Shown piece after piece: positions 25,935-33,963 of a stretch of DNA of 45,553 nt (position 1 is the first letter of the stretch; each line of letters starts with the position of its first letter). Source of the stretch: Muribaculaceae bacterium Isolate-104 (HZI) (GTDB lineage: Bacteria > Bacteroidota > Bacteroidia > Bacteroidales > Muribaculaceae); the NCBI GenBank assembly GCA_003762715.1, contig RIBJ01000063.1, forward strand, positions 1-45,553, read 5' to 3'. The translations under genes were made by a program, and so were the position numbers. The notes beneath the pieces were generated by a model that made no database searches, was not told the DNA's origin, and saw only the letters and a program-made list of their open reading frames with translations.

Positions 25935-26876
25935 CTACAGGCGGTCAAAATCAAAGAGTTCGGTGGAGAGGTAGCGTTCGCCGGTGTCGGGCAGAAGCAC
26001 AACTATTGTCTTGCCGGAGTTTTCCTCTTTGCAGGCTTCGGTTATGGCGGCGTGCATGGCTGCTCCGGAAGATATTCCTACAAGCAGCCCTTCCCTGGCG
26101 GCAAGCATTCTCGCGGTGCGAGCGGCATCGCTGTCGGTAACGCGCACTATTTTGTCCACAACATCCGCACTGTAGTTTTTCGGTATGAATCCGGCTCCGA
26201 TTCCCTGTATGCCGTGCGGCCCGGGTTTGCCTCCACTCAGTACCGGGGAGCTGTCAGGCTCCACTGCGATTGCCTTTATTTCGGAATTGTGCGCCTTGAG
26301 TGCGCGGGCTGTGCCGCAGAGGGTGCCTCCGGTGCCGACACCTGCAATAAATATGTCGACACAGCCGTCTGTGTCGCGCCATAATTCTTCGCCGGTGGTT
26401 TTACGGTGTATCTCAGGGTTCGCCGGATTTTCAAACTGCTGGGGTATGAATGCTCCCGGTGTGTTTTCTTTTAACTCCTGCGCTTTTTTTATAGCGCCCG
26501 CCATTCCTTCGGCTCCGGGTGTCAGGATGAGGTTGGCTCCAAGTGCTTTCAGCAGTTTCTGCCGCTCCACGCTCATGGTCTCCGGCATGGTCAGGGTGAG
26601 GCGGTAGCCTTTCGCAGCTGCTACCCATGCGAGACCTACTCCGGTGTTTCCGCTTGTAGGCTCTATAATCATGGCTCCGGGGCTGAGAGCGCCGGAACGC
26701 TCGGCTTCTTCTATCATGGCGGCGGCTATACGGTCCTTGACGCTGCCTCTGGGATTGAAAAATTCTATTTTGGCGAGAATGCGGGCATGTGCTCCGGTTT
26801 CAAGCGCAATGTTTCTGACCTCAAGCAGGGGAGTGTTGCCGATAAGATCTGTCAGGCTGGTGTGGATGCGAGTCAT
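25935..26876 (-). CDS. cysK: Cysteine synthase A (O-acetylserine sulfhydrylase)
   Basis: A PLP enzyme that makes L-cysteine from O-acetylserine and sulfide. The 313-aa protein has the PLP lysine K47 in NPRGSVKDR, the substrate loop TSGNTG (about 74-79), the phosphate-binding GVGTGGT, and the C-terminal GISSGAA with [11 protein letters not shown]. Length is standard. It starts 9 bases after the stop of the upstream sugar-phosphate transferase, so the two are probably co-transcribed, although their functions are not obviously linked. A clear terminator follows. Confidence 0.96.
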   Translation of the reverse strand: MTRIHTSLTDLIGNTPLLEVRNIALETGAHARILAKIEFFNPRGSVKDRIAAAMIEEAERSGALSPGAMIIEPTSGNTGVGLAWVAAAKGYRLTLTMPETMSVERQKLLKALGANLILTPGAEGMAGAIKKAQELKENTPGAFIPQQFENPANPEIHRKTTGEELWRDTDGCVDIFIAGVGTGGTLCGTARALKAHNSEIKAIAVEPDSSPVLSGGKPGPHGIQGIGAGFIPKNYSADVVDKIVRVTDSDAARTARMLAAREGLLVGISSGAAMHAAITEACKEENSGKTIVVLLPDTGERYLSTELFDFDRL

Positions 26877-26885
26877 AATGGTGTG

Positions 26886-28280
26886 TCAATAAGCGTTTTC
26901 GTCACCGGCGAGCATGTTTATCGCCGTGCGGACTATTATTTTCAAATCAAGCATGAACGACCAGTTTTCTATGTACCATACATCGTGTTCCACTCTCCGT
27001 TCCATTTTCCACAGATGGTCGGTGGTGCCACGGTAGCCGTTTACCTGCGCCCAGCCGGTAATGCCCGGCTTCACCGAGTGACGGAGCATGTACCGGTCGA
27101 TAATCTCGCGGTAGTATTCGGTGTGGCTGACCATGTGCGGCCGAGGGCCCACAACAGACATGTTGCCGACAAGCACGTTGAAAATCTGCGGCAGTTCGTC
27201 GAGGCTGGAATGCCTTAGGAACTTCCCTACGGCTGTTACCCTCGGGTCATTCTTCTCAACCGGAGACTCATCGGCAGGATTGTAGCGCATGGTGCGGAAT
27301 TTCAGGCAGGAAAACGGCTTGCCCATATAACCGGTGCGTGTCTGTCTGTAAAACACCGGACCCTTTGAAGATGTTTTAATGGCTATTGCCACCGGAACAA
27401 AAATCAGCGGAAACAGAATTGCTCCTACCGTTGCTACCGCTATGTCAAGCGCCCGTTTGGCAGTCCGGGCGGTGAAGTTGTCGAGGGGAGGGCGGCAGAC
27501 TGGCATCACAGCCATGTTGCCGAGGGTGTCCAACGCGAATCCGCATGCCACATATCTGGACATCTGAGGCACATAGTAGTACTGCGCTCCGTTTGCGTCA
27601 GCCGCCGAAATAGCAGCTCTGAGCCCCTGTTGGTCATCGCCGGGCAATGTACAGAAAATCTCGTCTATTCTGTTCTCGCGCACATATCTGTCAAGCTCTC
27701 CTATGGCACCGTAGTAAATGTCACCAATGCCGCCGTCAGGGTGGCTTTGGTCGAACACAGCCAGCACCTTGTAGCCGAAGCCGGGGTCGTAGTTGAGCTG
27801 TTCAAGCAACCGGGAGGCAGTGTCGTTGTTGCCGACTATTACCACCCGGCTGTAATTACGCCCTCTGCGCCTGAATAACTTCAGCAGTGAGCGGGCTATG
27901 GTGCGGCTTAGCGGCAGAAGTACAAGAGCCGACGCGTAGAAATAGCACAGGCTGTCCCAAGCTACTCCGTCGGTGGCGGTTATGTACAGCAGGGCTATGA
28001 ATACCAGGGCATGGCATCCGGCGGCATGAACGGCATCGGTGGCGGTACGCTCCATTTTCAGCGCTCTGTAACGCGAGCGGGCGAAGAGCCTCCACCCGGC
28101 GGGTATCCATGCGAGCAGTGCCGGAGCAATCACCGCGCCACTCAACCAAAGCTGCGCCTGTGAGGCAGACATGAGCAATGATGAGACAATGTATGCGGCA
28201 GCCATTGCCGAGATGTCAAATCCCGACAGCACCACCGGCACCATTTTCCCATATCTCCTCCTGCGTTCAATTCCTGTCAT
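26886..28280 (-). CDS. Polyprenyl-phosphate sugar-1-phosphate transferase (WcaJ-like)
   Basis: A 464-aa inner-membrane enzyme expected to start exopolysaccharide or capsule synthesis by moving a sugar phosphate to undecaprenyl phosphate. Four or five N-terminal helices (about 12-130) are followed by a Rossmann-like CoA-binding domain ([14 protein letters not shown], about 145-158). The catalytic bacterial sugar transferase domain follows, starting [16 protein letters not shown] (about 275). It has the [25 protein letters not shown] and [12 protein letters not shown] blocks. The sugar cannot be told. No polysaccharide gene cluster surrounds it; the GT4 gene at 20987 is the nearest related gene. 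It is followed closely by cysK. Confidence 0.92.
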   Translation of the reverse strand: MTGIERRRRYGKMVPVVLSGFDISAMAAAYIVSSLLMSASQAQLWLSGAVIAPALLAWIPAGWRLFARSRYRALKMERTATDAVHAAGCHALVFIALLYITATDGVAWDSLCYFYASALVLLPLSRTIARSLLKLFRRRGRNYSRVVIVGNNDTASRLLEQLNYDPGFGYKVLAVFDQSHPDGGIGDIYYGAIGELDRYVRENRIDEIFCTLPGDDQQGLRAAISAADANGAQYYYVPQMSRYVACGFALDTLGNMAVMPVCRPPLDNFTARTAKRALDIAVATVGAILFPLIFVPVAIAIKTSSKGPVFYRQTRTGYMGKPFSCLKFRTMRYNPADESPVEKNDPRVTAVGKFLRHSSLDELPQIFNVLVGNMSVVGPRPHMVSHTEYYREIIDRYMLRHSVKPGITGWAQVNGYRGTTDHLWKMERRVEHDVWYIENWSFMLDLKIIVRTAINMLAGDENAY

Positions 28281-28309
28281 TGCCTTGTTTTAAGCTGTGT
28301 ATGTGAAAG

Positions 28310-28338
28310 AATAGCGGAGGAAGGCTGCCTCCGCTATT
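28310..28338 (-). terminator. Hairpin between the DUF349 gene and the sugar-phosphate transferase gene
   Basis: An 11-bp stem, AATAGCGGAGG (28310-28320) with CCTCCGCTATT (28328-28338), lies just after the DUF349 stop. The T-run on the reverse strand is weak. Confidence 0.6.
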
Positions 28339-28353
28339 GTATGTTCAGTCTTT

Positions 28354-30156
28354 TCAGAGTCTGGACGAAATCATCTCCATTTTGCGGGATATTTCAGCTA
28401 TCTCGTCGCGCAGTCTCTGGGTTTTGCGTTCAAGTTCGCGCATCATTGAGTCGCCGCTCTTGGACTTGAAGTTGAAGAATCCGAGGTTGTTCTCGTATGT
28501 CTGCAATTCGTTTTTGCGCTGTTCGCATATTCTTGCAAGGCGGTCGCGCTCTTTGCGCAGGCGGGTCTTGTCATCGCCGATTTCCTCTACCGAGGCTTCG
28601 AAGGCGTTCATGCGCGCGCGGGTTTCATGTACGTCAAGTTTGTCAAACAGCTCGCCCACAACCTTGCGGTACTCCTCATAGAGTTTTTCTTTGGATTTCA
28701 TCGGCACATGTCCGGTAGCCTGCCATGATGCTCTGAGCTCATGGAGCTGTTTCACGGCATCGGTGCGCTCGGTGGTGTCGTCGGGCGAGTTGAGCTGTTG
28801 CAGGCGCGCCACAATTTCTTTTTTGGTCTTGAGGTTTGCCTGTTCGGTGTGGCGAATGTCGGCTGTGGCTTTTTTCTTGCGGTCAAAGAAGGTGTTGCAG
28901 GCGGTTCGGAACCGGGTCCACACCTCTTCGCTGTTTTTGCGGGGCACCGCGCCGATGGTTTTCCACTTTTCCTGAAGCGCGAGAATCGCGTCGGTGGTTT
29001 TGCGCCATTCGGTGCTGTCCTGCATCTTTTCAGCCTGTTCGCATATTTCGGTCTTGAGTCTGAGATTTTCACTCATGTCCTCTTTGCTGCGTTTGAAAAA
29101 CTCTGCCTTGCGGGCGAAGAAGTCATCGCAAAGCGCTCTGAACCGCGCAAACAGCTCGTTATTGACCTTGCGGGCGGCAAATCCGATTGTTTTCCATTCT
29201 TCCTGCGCGGCAAGTATGGTTTTTGTCATCTCGTCCCAGGCGGCGAAAGTTGACGGAGCGTTGAAGTCAAGCTCTTCGATGCGGCTGCATATGGCAGCCT
29301 TGGCGTCCTCGTTTTCGCGTTCGCGTTTTTTGCGTTCCTCGAAGTGAGCCTGATAGCGTTTGTTAATTTCCGCGCTGTGGTCCTTGAATGTAGCCCATAT
29401 ATCCTCGCGGATGTCTTTTGCCACCGGTCCTATGTTGCGCCATTTGTCATGAAGCTCCTGCAGGCGTTTGAATGCGGTGATTACGTCAGGCTCGTTTATC
29501 AGCTCTGCCGCTTCTGCCACAAGAAGCTGCTTTTCGGCAAGATTTTTCTTGAAGTCATAGTCGCGCAGTTCTTTGTTGACCTTCCACTGGTCGTAGAATT
29601 TCTCTACGGTGTCCTGATAGCTTTTCCACATGGCGGTGGTGTGCTGCGGGGGCACATCTCCTATTTCCTTGAACTCAGACTGGAGGTCCTTTACTCTCTG
29701 ATAGTGTTTGTTTACATTGTCGGTGTCGGCACTCAGGGTGTCGATTTCGGCTATAATCTCCTGCTTGCGTTCGTAGTTGCGGGTCTGCTCGGCTTCGACT
29801 CTGGCTCTCTGCTCGGCTTTTTTGTCCTTGGCGGCGGCAAGAGCTTCCTTGAATTTTGCCTCAACGGCATCGGGCTGCGGCTCAAATGCCTCGGGGACAT
29901 TGCCGGCTTCGACAAAAGCAGCCTTGGCTTTGCGCATCTCTTCGTTGTGGAGCATATAGAACTGTTGCTTGATACGCGCAATGTCGTCGGTGTTGATTTC
30001 AGTTTCGGCGGCACACAATGCCTCGAGACTGCCAAGAAGTTCTTCCTTGGACTGTACGTTTTCTTTTTCTGTTACAGTAGCCTGAGCGGTGTCTGCGGAG
30101 GCAGTGCCCTCAGCGTCGGTGGGTTTAAGCGCTTGTGCGCTATCAAGCATTTCCAT
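28354..30156 (-). CDS. DUF349 repeat protein
   Basis: A 600-aa, almost entirely helical, highly charged protein with about six DUF349 repeats. The repeat unit is visible as WKxIGxVPxK-type segments (for example EFKEIGDVPPQ, KWRNIGPVAKD, EWKTIGFAARK, KWKTIGAVPRK and SWQATGHVPMK), each followed by a W/Y..F...C..FF helix. The N-terminal part (1-60) is acidic and low in complexity. A C-terminal coiled coil (about 520-600) ends with NNLGFF and arginine-rich heptads. The function of the family is not established. The ATG at 30156 (or at 30150) is used; the open frame continues upstream but is unlike the family. Confidence 0.85.
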   Translation of the reverse strand: MEMLDSAQALKPTDAEGTASADTAQATVTEKENVQSKEELLGSLEALCAAETEINTDDIARIKQQFYMLHNEEMRKAKAAFVEAGNVPEAFEPQPDAVEAKFKEALAAAKDKKAEQRARVEAEQTRNYERKQEIIAEIDTLSADTDNVNKHYQRVKDLQSEFKEIGDVPPQHTTAMWKSYQDTVEKFYDQWKVNKELRDYDFKKNLAEKQLLVAEAAELINEPDVITAFKRLQELHDKWRNIGPVAKDIREDIWATFKDHSAEINKRYQAHFEERKKRERENEDAKAAICSRIEELDFNAPSTFAAWDEMTKTILAAQEEWKTIGFAARKVNNELFARFRALCDDFFARKAEFFKRSKEDMSENLRLKTEICEQAEKMQDSTEWRKTTDAILALQEKWKTIGAVPRKNSEEVWTRFRTACNTFFDRKKKATADIRHTEQANLKTKKEIVARLQQLNSPDDTTERTDAVKQLHELRASWQATGHVPMKSKEKLYEEYRKVVGELFDKLDVHETRARMNAFEASVEEIGDDKTRLRKERDRLARICEQRKNELQTYENNLGFFNFKSKSGDSMMRELERKTQRLRDEIAEISRKMEMISSRL

Positions 30157-30238
30157 ATACAAATGTGGTATAATAATATGAGTGGAACTCTGTACGACAG
30201 AGCCGACAATGAAATATTGCGGCAAAATATCGCGGTGT

Positions 30239-30246
30239 CAAATTTA
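30239..30246 (-). promoter_or_regulatory. Possible -7 element of the DUF349 gene
   Basis: Reverse-strand TAAATTTG matches TAnnTTTG and would give a leader of about 75 nt. No -33 TTTG is found at the right distance. Confidence 0.35.
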
Positions 30247-30354
30247 GGTAAAAAAATTAAACATCCCGCATTTTTAGCAAAAAAAGTGGCATTCGGCTGG
30301 CATCGGCACAGTATTACACAAGCACCAAGCAATGGGGCTTTGTGAGTGGTGTGG

Positions 30355-31083
30355 TCAGATGTCGGGATTTTTGGAGTGGTTTTTCTTCATGGCTTCGGTA
30401 ACATAGTTGGTGAGGTAGACTGTAAACAGCGGAAATATGATCATGCCGCTCATTGGCAGCACCACGGCTACGATTTTTCCGGCAACGGTCATCGGCGATA
30501 TGTTGCAGCCGACGGTGGAGAGGTTCATGCCGCTCCACCACAGGGCTGTCCAGTAGGAGTTGACCTCGGGATTGACCCCATGCTCGCGGGCGTAGAAAAT
30601 CAGGGAACAGTAGTAGCACAGGAGTATCATTATGCTGAGGTAGCTCATGAAAAGGCTTGTAACGGCGTTGCTCGACAGGTAGCCCATGACGATTGATAGC
30701 GCGAGGGCTCCGCGAGCGAGCGGAATGAAGCGCACAAAGTAGAGGGCATCGTAGCTGAGCGGTATGTCGAGGTGGTTTATGATGTTGAGGTAGGGAATTG
30801 AGAGCAGCAAAAAGACTATGCGGTGAAAGAAGAAGCGCGATTTATCGGGCGCGTAAATGAGTCCGACGAAGAAGTCGAGCATGAAAAACACGCACACCCA
30901 AAACTGAAATTGCATGTATGAGTTGTTTTCCATGAACGGCACCGTTTCAAAGGTGTCTATGGAAATCCACACTATGAGCAGCACCGAGAGTGCCAGCACT
31001 ATGAGGTTCATGAGCATTTGCAGGCGTTTGCCCCGGCGGGGCGGCGCGGGCTGAGTGACTGTGGCGGGTGTGTGTGATGACAT
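30355..31083 (-). CDS. Six-helix ion channel of the voltage-gated type with a non-canonical selectivity filter
   Basis: A 242-aa membrane protein with the layout of a voltage-gated-like cation channel subunit. Helices lie at about 22-42, 58-78, 85-103, 112-135 (S4-like, with only R118 and R124), 141-165 and 200-226. A pore loop lies at 178-197. The filter position reads TVGCN (190-194), where potassium channels have TVGYGD. Ion selectivity is therefore open; sodium, mixed cations, or loss of conduction are all possible. The last helix ends in a short basic tail. It stands alone on the reverse strand, downstream of the tRNA pair but separated from it by a terminator. Confidence 0.75.
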   Translation of the reverse strand: MSSHTPATVTQPAPPRRGKRLQMLMNLIVLALSVLLIVWISIDTFETVPFMENNSYMQFQFWVCVFFMLDFFVGLIYAPDKSRFFFHRIVFLLLSIPYLNIINHLDIPLSYDALYFVRFIPLARGALALSIVMGYLSSNAVTSLFMSYLSIMILLCYYCSLIFYAREHGVNPEVNSYWTALWWSGMNLSTVGCNISPMTVAGKIVAVVLPMSGMIIFPLFTVYLTNYVTEAMKKNHSKNPDI

Positions 31084-31184
31084 AACAGCAGGTTTATGAA
31101 GCGAAGCCTATGAGCCACCCGGCGGGGTGGCTGAGCTGTTTTTACAACGTCTGAGTGGCGGTTTTGGTTGGCTCGCGCGGCACA

Positions 31185-31220
31185 ATAAAAGAAGGTATTC
31201 CCAAAATGGAAATACCTTCT
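31185..31220 (-). terminator. Terminator of the tRNA-Val pair
   Basis: A stem GAAGGTATT (31191-31199) with AATACCTTC (31211-31219), followed on the reverse strand by a T-rich tract (complement of about 31185-31190). It starts 14 bases after the second tRNA. Confidence 0.8.
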
Positions 31221-31233
31221 TCTGAAACCTAAG

Positions 31234-31308
31234 TGGGCGCTGAGGGATTCGAACCCCCGACCCTCTGCTTGTAAGGCAGATGCTCTGAACCAGCTGAGCT
31301 AAGCGCCC
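31234..31308 (-). tRNA. tRNA-Val (UAC anticodon)
   Basis: 75 nt read on the reverse strand. The acceptor stem GGGCGCT pairs with AGCGCCC and the discriminator is A. The D-loop has AGCTGG, the anticodon stem is TCTGC/GCAGA with loop CTTACAA (anticodon UAC), and the T-arm has GGTTCGAATCC. The CCA end is not encoded. It is identical over its length to the copy at 31379. Confidence 0.96.
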
Positions 31309-31378
31309 GAAACGGGATTGTTGTTTTGTATGCTTTCGCGGCTTTGGGATTTGTTCAAGATTCTCTAATCTTGCCGAG

Positions 31379-31453
31379 TGGGCGCTGAGGGATTCGAACC
31401 CCCGACCCTCTGCTTGTAAGGCAGATGCTCTGAACCAGCTGAGCTAAGCGCCC
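31379..31453 (-). tRNA. tRNA-Val (UAC anticodon), second copy
   Basis: Same sequence and fold as the copy 70 bases away. It is first to be transcribed from the promoter at 31474-31504. The spacer between the copies is unlike the tRNA flanks, so only the tRNA itself is repeated. Confidence 0.96.
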
Positions 31454-31473
31454 TGTCAGCTGCGAAAGCGATG

Positions 31474-31504
31474 CAAAGGTACGACTATTTTTTCTATCTC
31501 CAAA
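31474..31504 (-). promoter_or_regulatory. Consensus promoter of the tRNA-Val pair
   Basis: On the reverse strand TTTG (complement of 31501-31504), 19 bases, then TACCTTTG (complement of 31474-31481): a full match. The start of transcription would be near 31467, 14 bases before the mature tRNA. Confidence 0.8.
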
Positions 31505-31837
31505 TTTTTTGGCAAAAAATGTTTCAAAAAAAAGATTTTTGTGTGTTTTGGAGGTGTTTCCGGGTGTGCATACGGGTGGATGGGATGAAAAAACGGTCGC
31601 GAGGTTCCTCCCGGAAGCCCGCGGCCGATGCGTGTAAAAACAACGAAATATTGTCCAAATAGATTACCGAATAGCGCTCTGCCTGTGTTTAGGTGTCAGA
31701 AGCGCGTATTAACGCTGTTCTTGTAAATTCGTATAATTATCCGATGCAAAATTACATACAAAACAGCGCGCCGCCTATACCTAAATGAGGGTATTTTACG
31801 CAGTTATTGCCCGGTCGCCGCTACTTAAAAGTAGGTA
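31505..31837. other. Gene-free region between the tRNA pair and luxS
   Basis: 333 bases with only low-quality short frames. One reverse-strand TAATTTTG (complement of 31747-31754) could be an extra promoter toward the tRNAs. A short stem CTACT/AGTAG (31821-31834) lies just after the luxS stop and may be a weak terminator. Nothing else is recognised. Confidence 0.5.
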
Positions 31838-32320
31838 TCAGCGGGGGTATGAGAGGTTTTGAGGGGCTGGATTGGCAAGAATTTCATCGAAATACGCTGC
31901 CGCTGCCGCTTTCGCTCCTTCAAGATCCATGAAGGAGTAGTTGCCGCAGTCGTGCGGTGTCGCTCCGGGAATTTCGCCTTCAAAGTGGCGTATGAATGCG
32001 AATGTGTCGCGCAGGAGATCCAGAATGTCGGCAGGGGAGAGGCTGCCCTGGAGTATCAGGTAGTTTCCGGTGAGGCACCCCATTGGCCCCCAGTAGACCA
32101 CTTTGTCGCTCCAGTCGGAGCGGTTTCTGAGGTATGTTGCGGCGAGGTGTTCTATTGCGTGGAGAACCGGTCCGGTGAGGGGTGTGCCTCGGTTGGGCTC
32201 GGTCATGCGGATGTCGAATGTGGTGAGGCAGTCGCCGCCGGGGGTTGTGTCGCGCCGCGAAACGAAGACCCCTCTGCACAGGCGGTTGTGGTCGATAGTG
32301 AAGCTCGGTATTTTTTTCAT
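31838..32320 (-). CDS. luxS: S-ribosylhomocysteine lyase
   Basis: Splits S-ribosylhomocysteine into homocysteine and the precursor of autoinducer-2. The 160-aa protein has the metal ligands H54 and H58 in HAIEH (with E57) and C125 in HDCGNYSF. The catalytic C82 lies in PMGCLTGNY; the residue after this Cys is Leu where many homologues have Arg or Gln. It starts 2 bases after the mtnN stop. The pair is a complete S-adenosylhomocysteine detoxification route in order of use. Confidence 0.96.
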   Translation of the reverse strand: MKKIPSFTIDHNRLCRGVFVSRRDTTPGGDCLTTFDIRMTEPNRGTPLTGPVLHAIEHLAATYLRNRSDWSDKVVYWGPMGCLTGNYLILQGSLSPADILDLLRDTFAFIRHFEGEIPGATPHDCGNYSFMDLEGAKAAAAAYFDEILANPAPQNLSYPR

Positions 32321-32322
32321 GT

Positions 32323-33015
32323 TCAGAGTTCTGATTGTTCAGGCAGTTCGGCGAGCAGGGCAGAAAGCGCCTCGAAGGTGTGTCGTGGGGCGTCTTCCCA
32401 GAAGTTTTCATACTGGGCAATGTTGTCGGCGGCTCCGGGGGTGTCGCTTATTACGCGGAGGCAAACGAAAGGCACATTGCGAAGGTGGCACACATGGGCA
32501 ATCGCGGCGCTTTCCATGTCAACGGCGAGTGCGTCGGGGTATAGCCCGAGGATGTGTTTCACTTCGGCGGGGGTGCTGATGAATCTGTCGCCGGAGCAAA
32601 CGAGTCCGCGTTTAATGCCCCGGACGGTGGCGCAGGGTAGGCGCAGCACAGCGGCGGGCGGGGTGAAGAAGCGCGGGCATCCGGCGGCATCGCCCTCTTC
32701 TGTGCCGGGTCCGCACCAGATGTCGTGGTAGGCTATGCGGTCGGCGAGCACTACGTCAAGAATGCCGGCGGCGCCTGTGCCTCCCGCCACGCCTGTATTT
32801 ATAATAAGGTGTGGGTGAAAGGTGTCAATCATTGCAGCGGTGCCAACCGCGGCATTTACTTTGCCAATGCCGCACTTCATTATGCACACCTTGCGGCCGC
32901 CTATAGTGCCGGAGTAGAATGTGAATCCTTTTTCTTCTGTAATCTGTGGCATGTACAGTGAGGGGGTGAGCAGTCTCAGCTCTTTTTCCATAGCCACAAT
33001 TATGCCTGTAGTCAT
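32323..33015 (-). CDS. mtnN: 5'-methylthioadenosine/S-adenosylhomocysteine nucleosidase
   Basis: Removes adenine from S-adenosylhomocysteine and methylthioadenosine. Its product from the former is the LuxS substrate. The 230-aa protein has the N-terminal GIIVAMEKEL with the catalytic-site glutamate, the CGIGKVNAA block, NTGVAGG, SGDRFI, the DMESAAIAHV active-site helix, and VISDTPG. The frame is open 192 bases further upstream, but the ATG at 33015 gives the family start. A reverse-strand TACCTTTG at 33065-33072 is the probable -7 element of this mtnN-luxS operon. Confidence 0.95.
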   Translation of the reverse strand: MTTGIIVAMEKELRLLTPSLYMPQITEEKGFTFYSGTIGGRKVCIMKCGIGKVNAAVGTAAMIDTFHPHLIINTGVAGGTGAAGILDVVLADRIAYHDIWCGPGTEEGDAAGCPRFFTPPAAVLRLPCATVRGIKRGLVCSGDRFISTPAEVKHILGLYPDALAVDMESAAIAHVCHLRNVPFVCLRVISDTPGAADNIAQYENFWEDAPRHTFEALSALLAELPEQSEL

Positions 33016-33064
33016 TTTGGTCGTTTTTTTGTGGGTGTCGGTCAGACAGTTGATTTTATTTATG

Positions 33065-33102
33065 CAAAGGTACCCAAAAAGCGGATTTTTTTGGTACATT
33101 TG
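33065..33102. promoter_or_regulatory. Divergent promoters of mtnN-luxS and the esterase gene
   Basis: Reverse-strand TACCTTTG (33065-33072) points to mtnN and forward TACATTTG (33095-33102) points to the esterase at 33121. The two elements are 22 bases apart, so the promoters overlap back to back. The forward leader would be only about 10-15 nt. Confidence 0.5.
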
Positions 33103-33120
33103 CTGCAAAACTATGTGAAT

Positions 33121-33963
33121 ATGAGTTTGACAAGATTTATTATCGGAGCGGCTGTGGCAGCCGTGGCATGTGTCGGCGCGCAGAGCGCGGCGGCTACCGA
33201 AAAGCATCAGGGCGATACTGTTACGGTGTCGGGAAAGTATATTGACAGACCTATGAAAGTAACGGTTGTAACACCGGAGTCATACCTTCAGGAGGCGGAC
33301 ACTACCCGCTATCCGGTGCTTTATCTGCTTAACGGCCATGGCGGTGACTACCGCAACTGGAGCCGTATAGTGAGTCTTGACGATATTGCCGACGAGTTCG
33401 GGTGCATAATAGTCTGCCCTTCGGGATTCAACAGCTGGTACTGGGATTCGCCTGAAATGCCGGGATTGCAGATGGAGAGCTTTATAACCGAGGAGCTTGT
33501 GCCTTATATTGATTCTAATTACCGCACGCGCACCGACCGGCTGGGTCGTGCTGTGACAGGATTCAGCATGGGCGGTCATGGCGGTCTGTGGCTGGGAATA
33601 CGGCACAGCGATATGTTCGGCAGCGCCGGCTCTACCAGCGGCGGCGTGAATATCATTCCTTTTCCGAAGAACTGGAGTATGTCCAAGTCGCTCGGCGAGT
33701 ATGAGGACAACAAGGTTCGCTGGGAGGCTCATACGGTAAAGAATCTTGTAGACAGTATCAAGCCGGGGCAGCTCAATATAATTTTCGACTGCGGCACTGA
33801 GGATTTTTTCTATAAGGTGAATTGTGACCTTGACAGTGCGCTCAATGCCAGAAAAATACATCATGTGTACATTACGGCTCCGGGAGCCCACAACGGCGAG
33901 TACTGGAGCCGCAGCATCTACCCTCAGCTGCGTTTTTTCAGAGAAATCTGGGGCAAGGAGTAA
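33121..33963 (+). CDS. Secreted esterase of the esterase D/XynC type
   Basis: A 280-aa alpha/beta hydrolase. An N-terminal signal peptide (about 1-25, SAAA before TEKHQ) sends it to the periplasm or beyond. The nucleophile serine lies in GFSMGGHG, the acid is probably in FDCGTEDFF, and the histidine lies in PGAHNGEYW. An oxyanion LLNGHGGDYRNW segment is present near residue 70. Close relatives deacylate carbohydrate esters, but no glycan-use genes stand beside it, so the substrate is unknown. The ATG at 33121 follows a forward -7 element; the frame is open 90 bases upstream without signal-peptide character. Its stop codon directly abuts that of dgt. Confidence 0.88.
   Translation: MSLTRFIIGAAVAAVACVGAQSAAATEKHQGDTVTVSGKYIDRPMKVTVVTPESYLQEADTTRYPVLYLLNGHGGDYRNWSRIVSLDDIADEFGCIIVCPSGFNSWYWDSPEMPGLQMESFITEELVPYIDSNYRTRTDRLGRAVTGFSMGGHGGLWLGIRHSDMFGSAGSTSGGVNIIPFPKNWSMSKSLGEYEDNKVRWEAHTVKNLVDSIKPGQLNIIFDCGTEDFFYKVNCDLDSALNARKIHHVYITAPGAHNGEYWSRSIYPQLRFFREIWGKE

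Noticed and set aside
29344-30345. Forward 333-codon frame opposite the DUF349 gene
   Set aside because: Long only because the opposite strand codes for a Lys/Glu-rich helical protein. Its Leu, Phe and Gly runs are the mirror of that bias.
31471-31662. Forward 63-codon frame in the gap after the tRNA genes
   Set aside because: Composition (Phe, Lys and Arg runs), overlap with the tRNA promoter and lack of any domain make it a chance frame.
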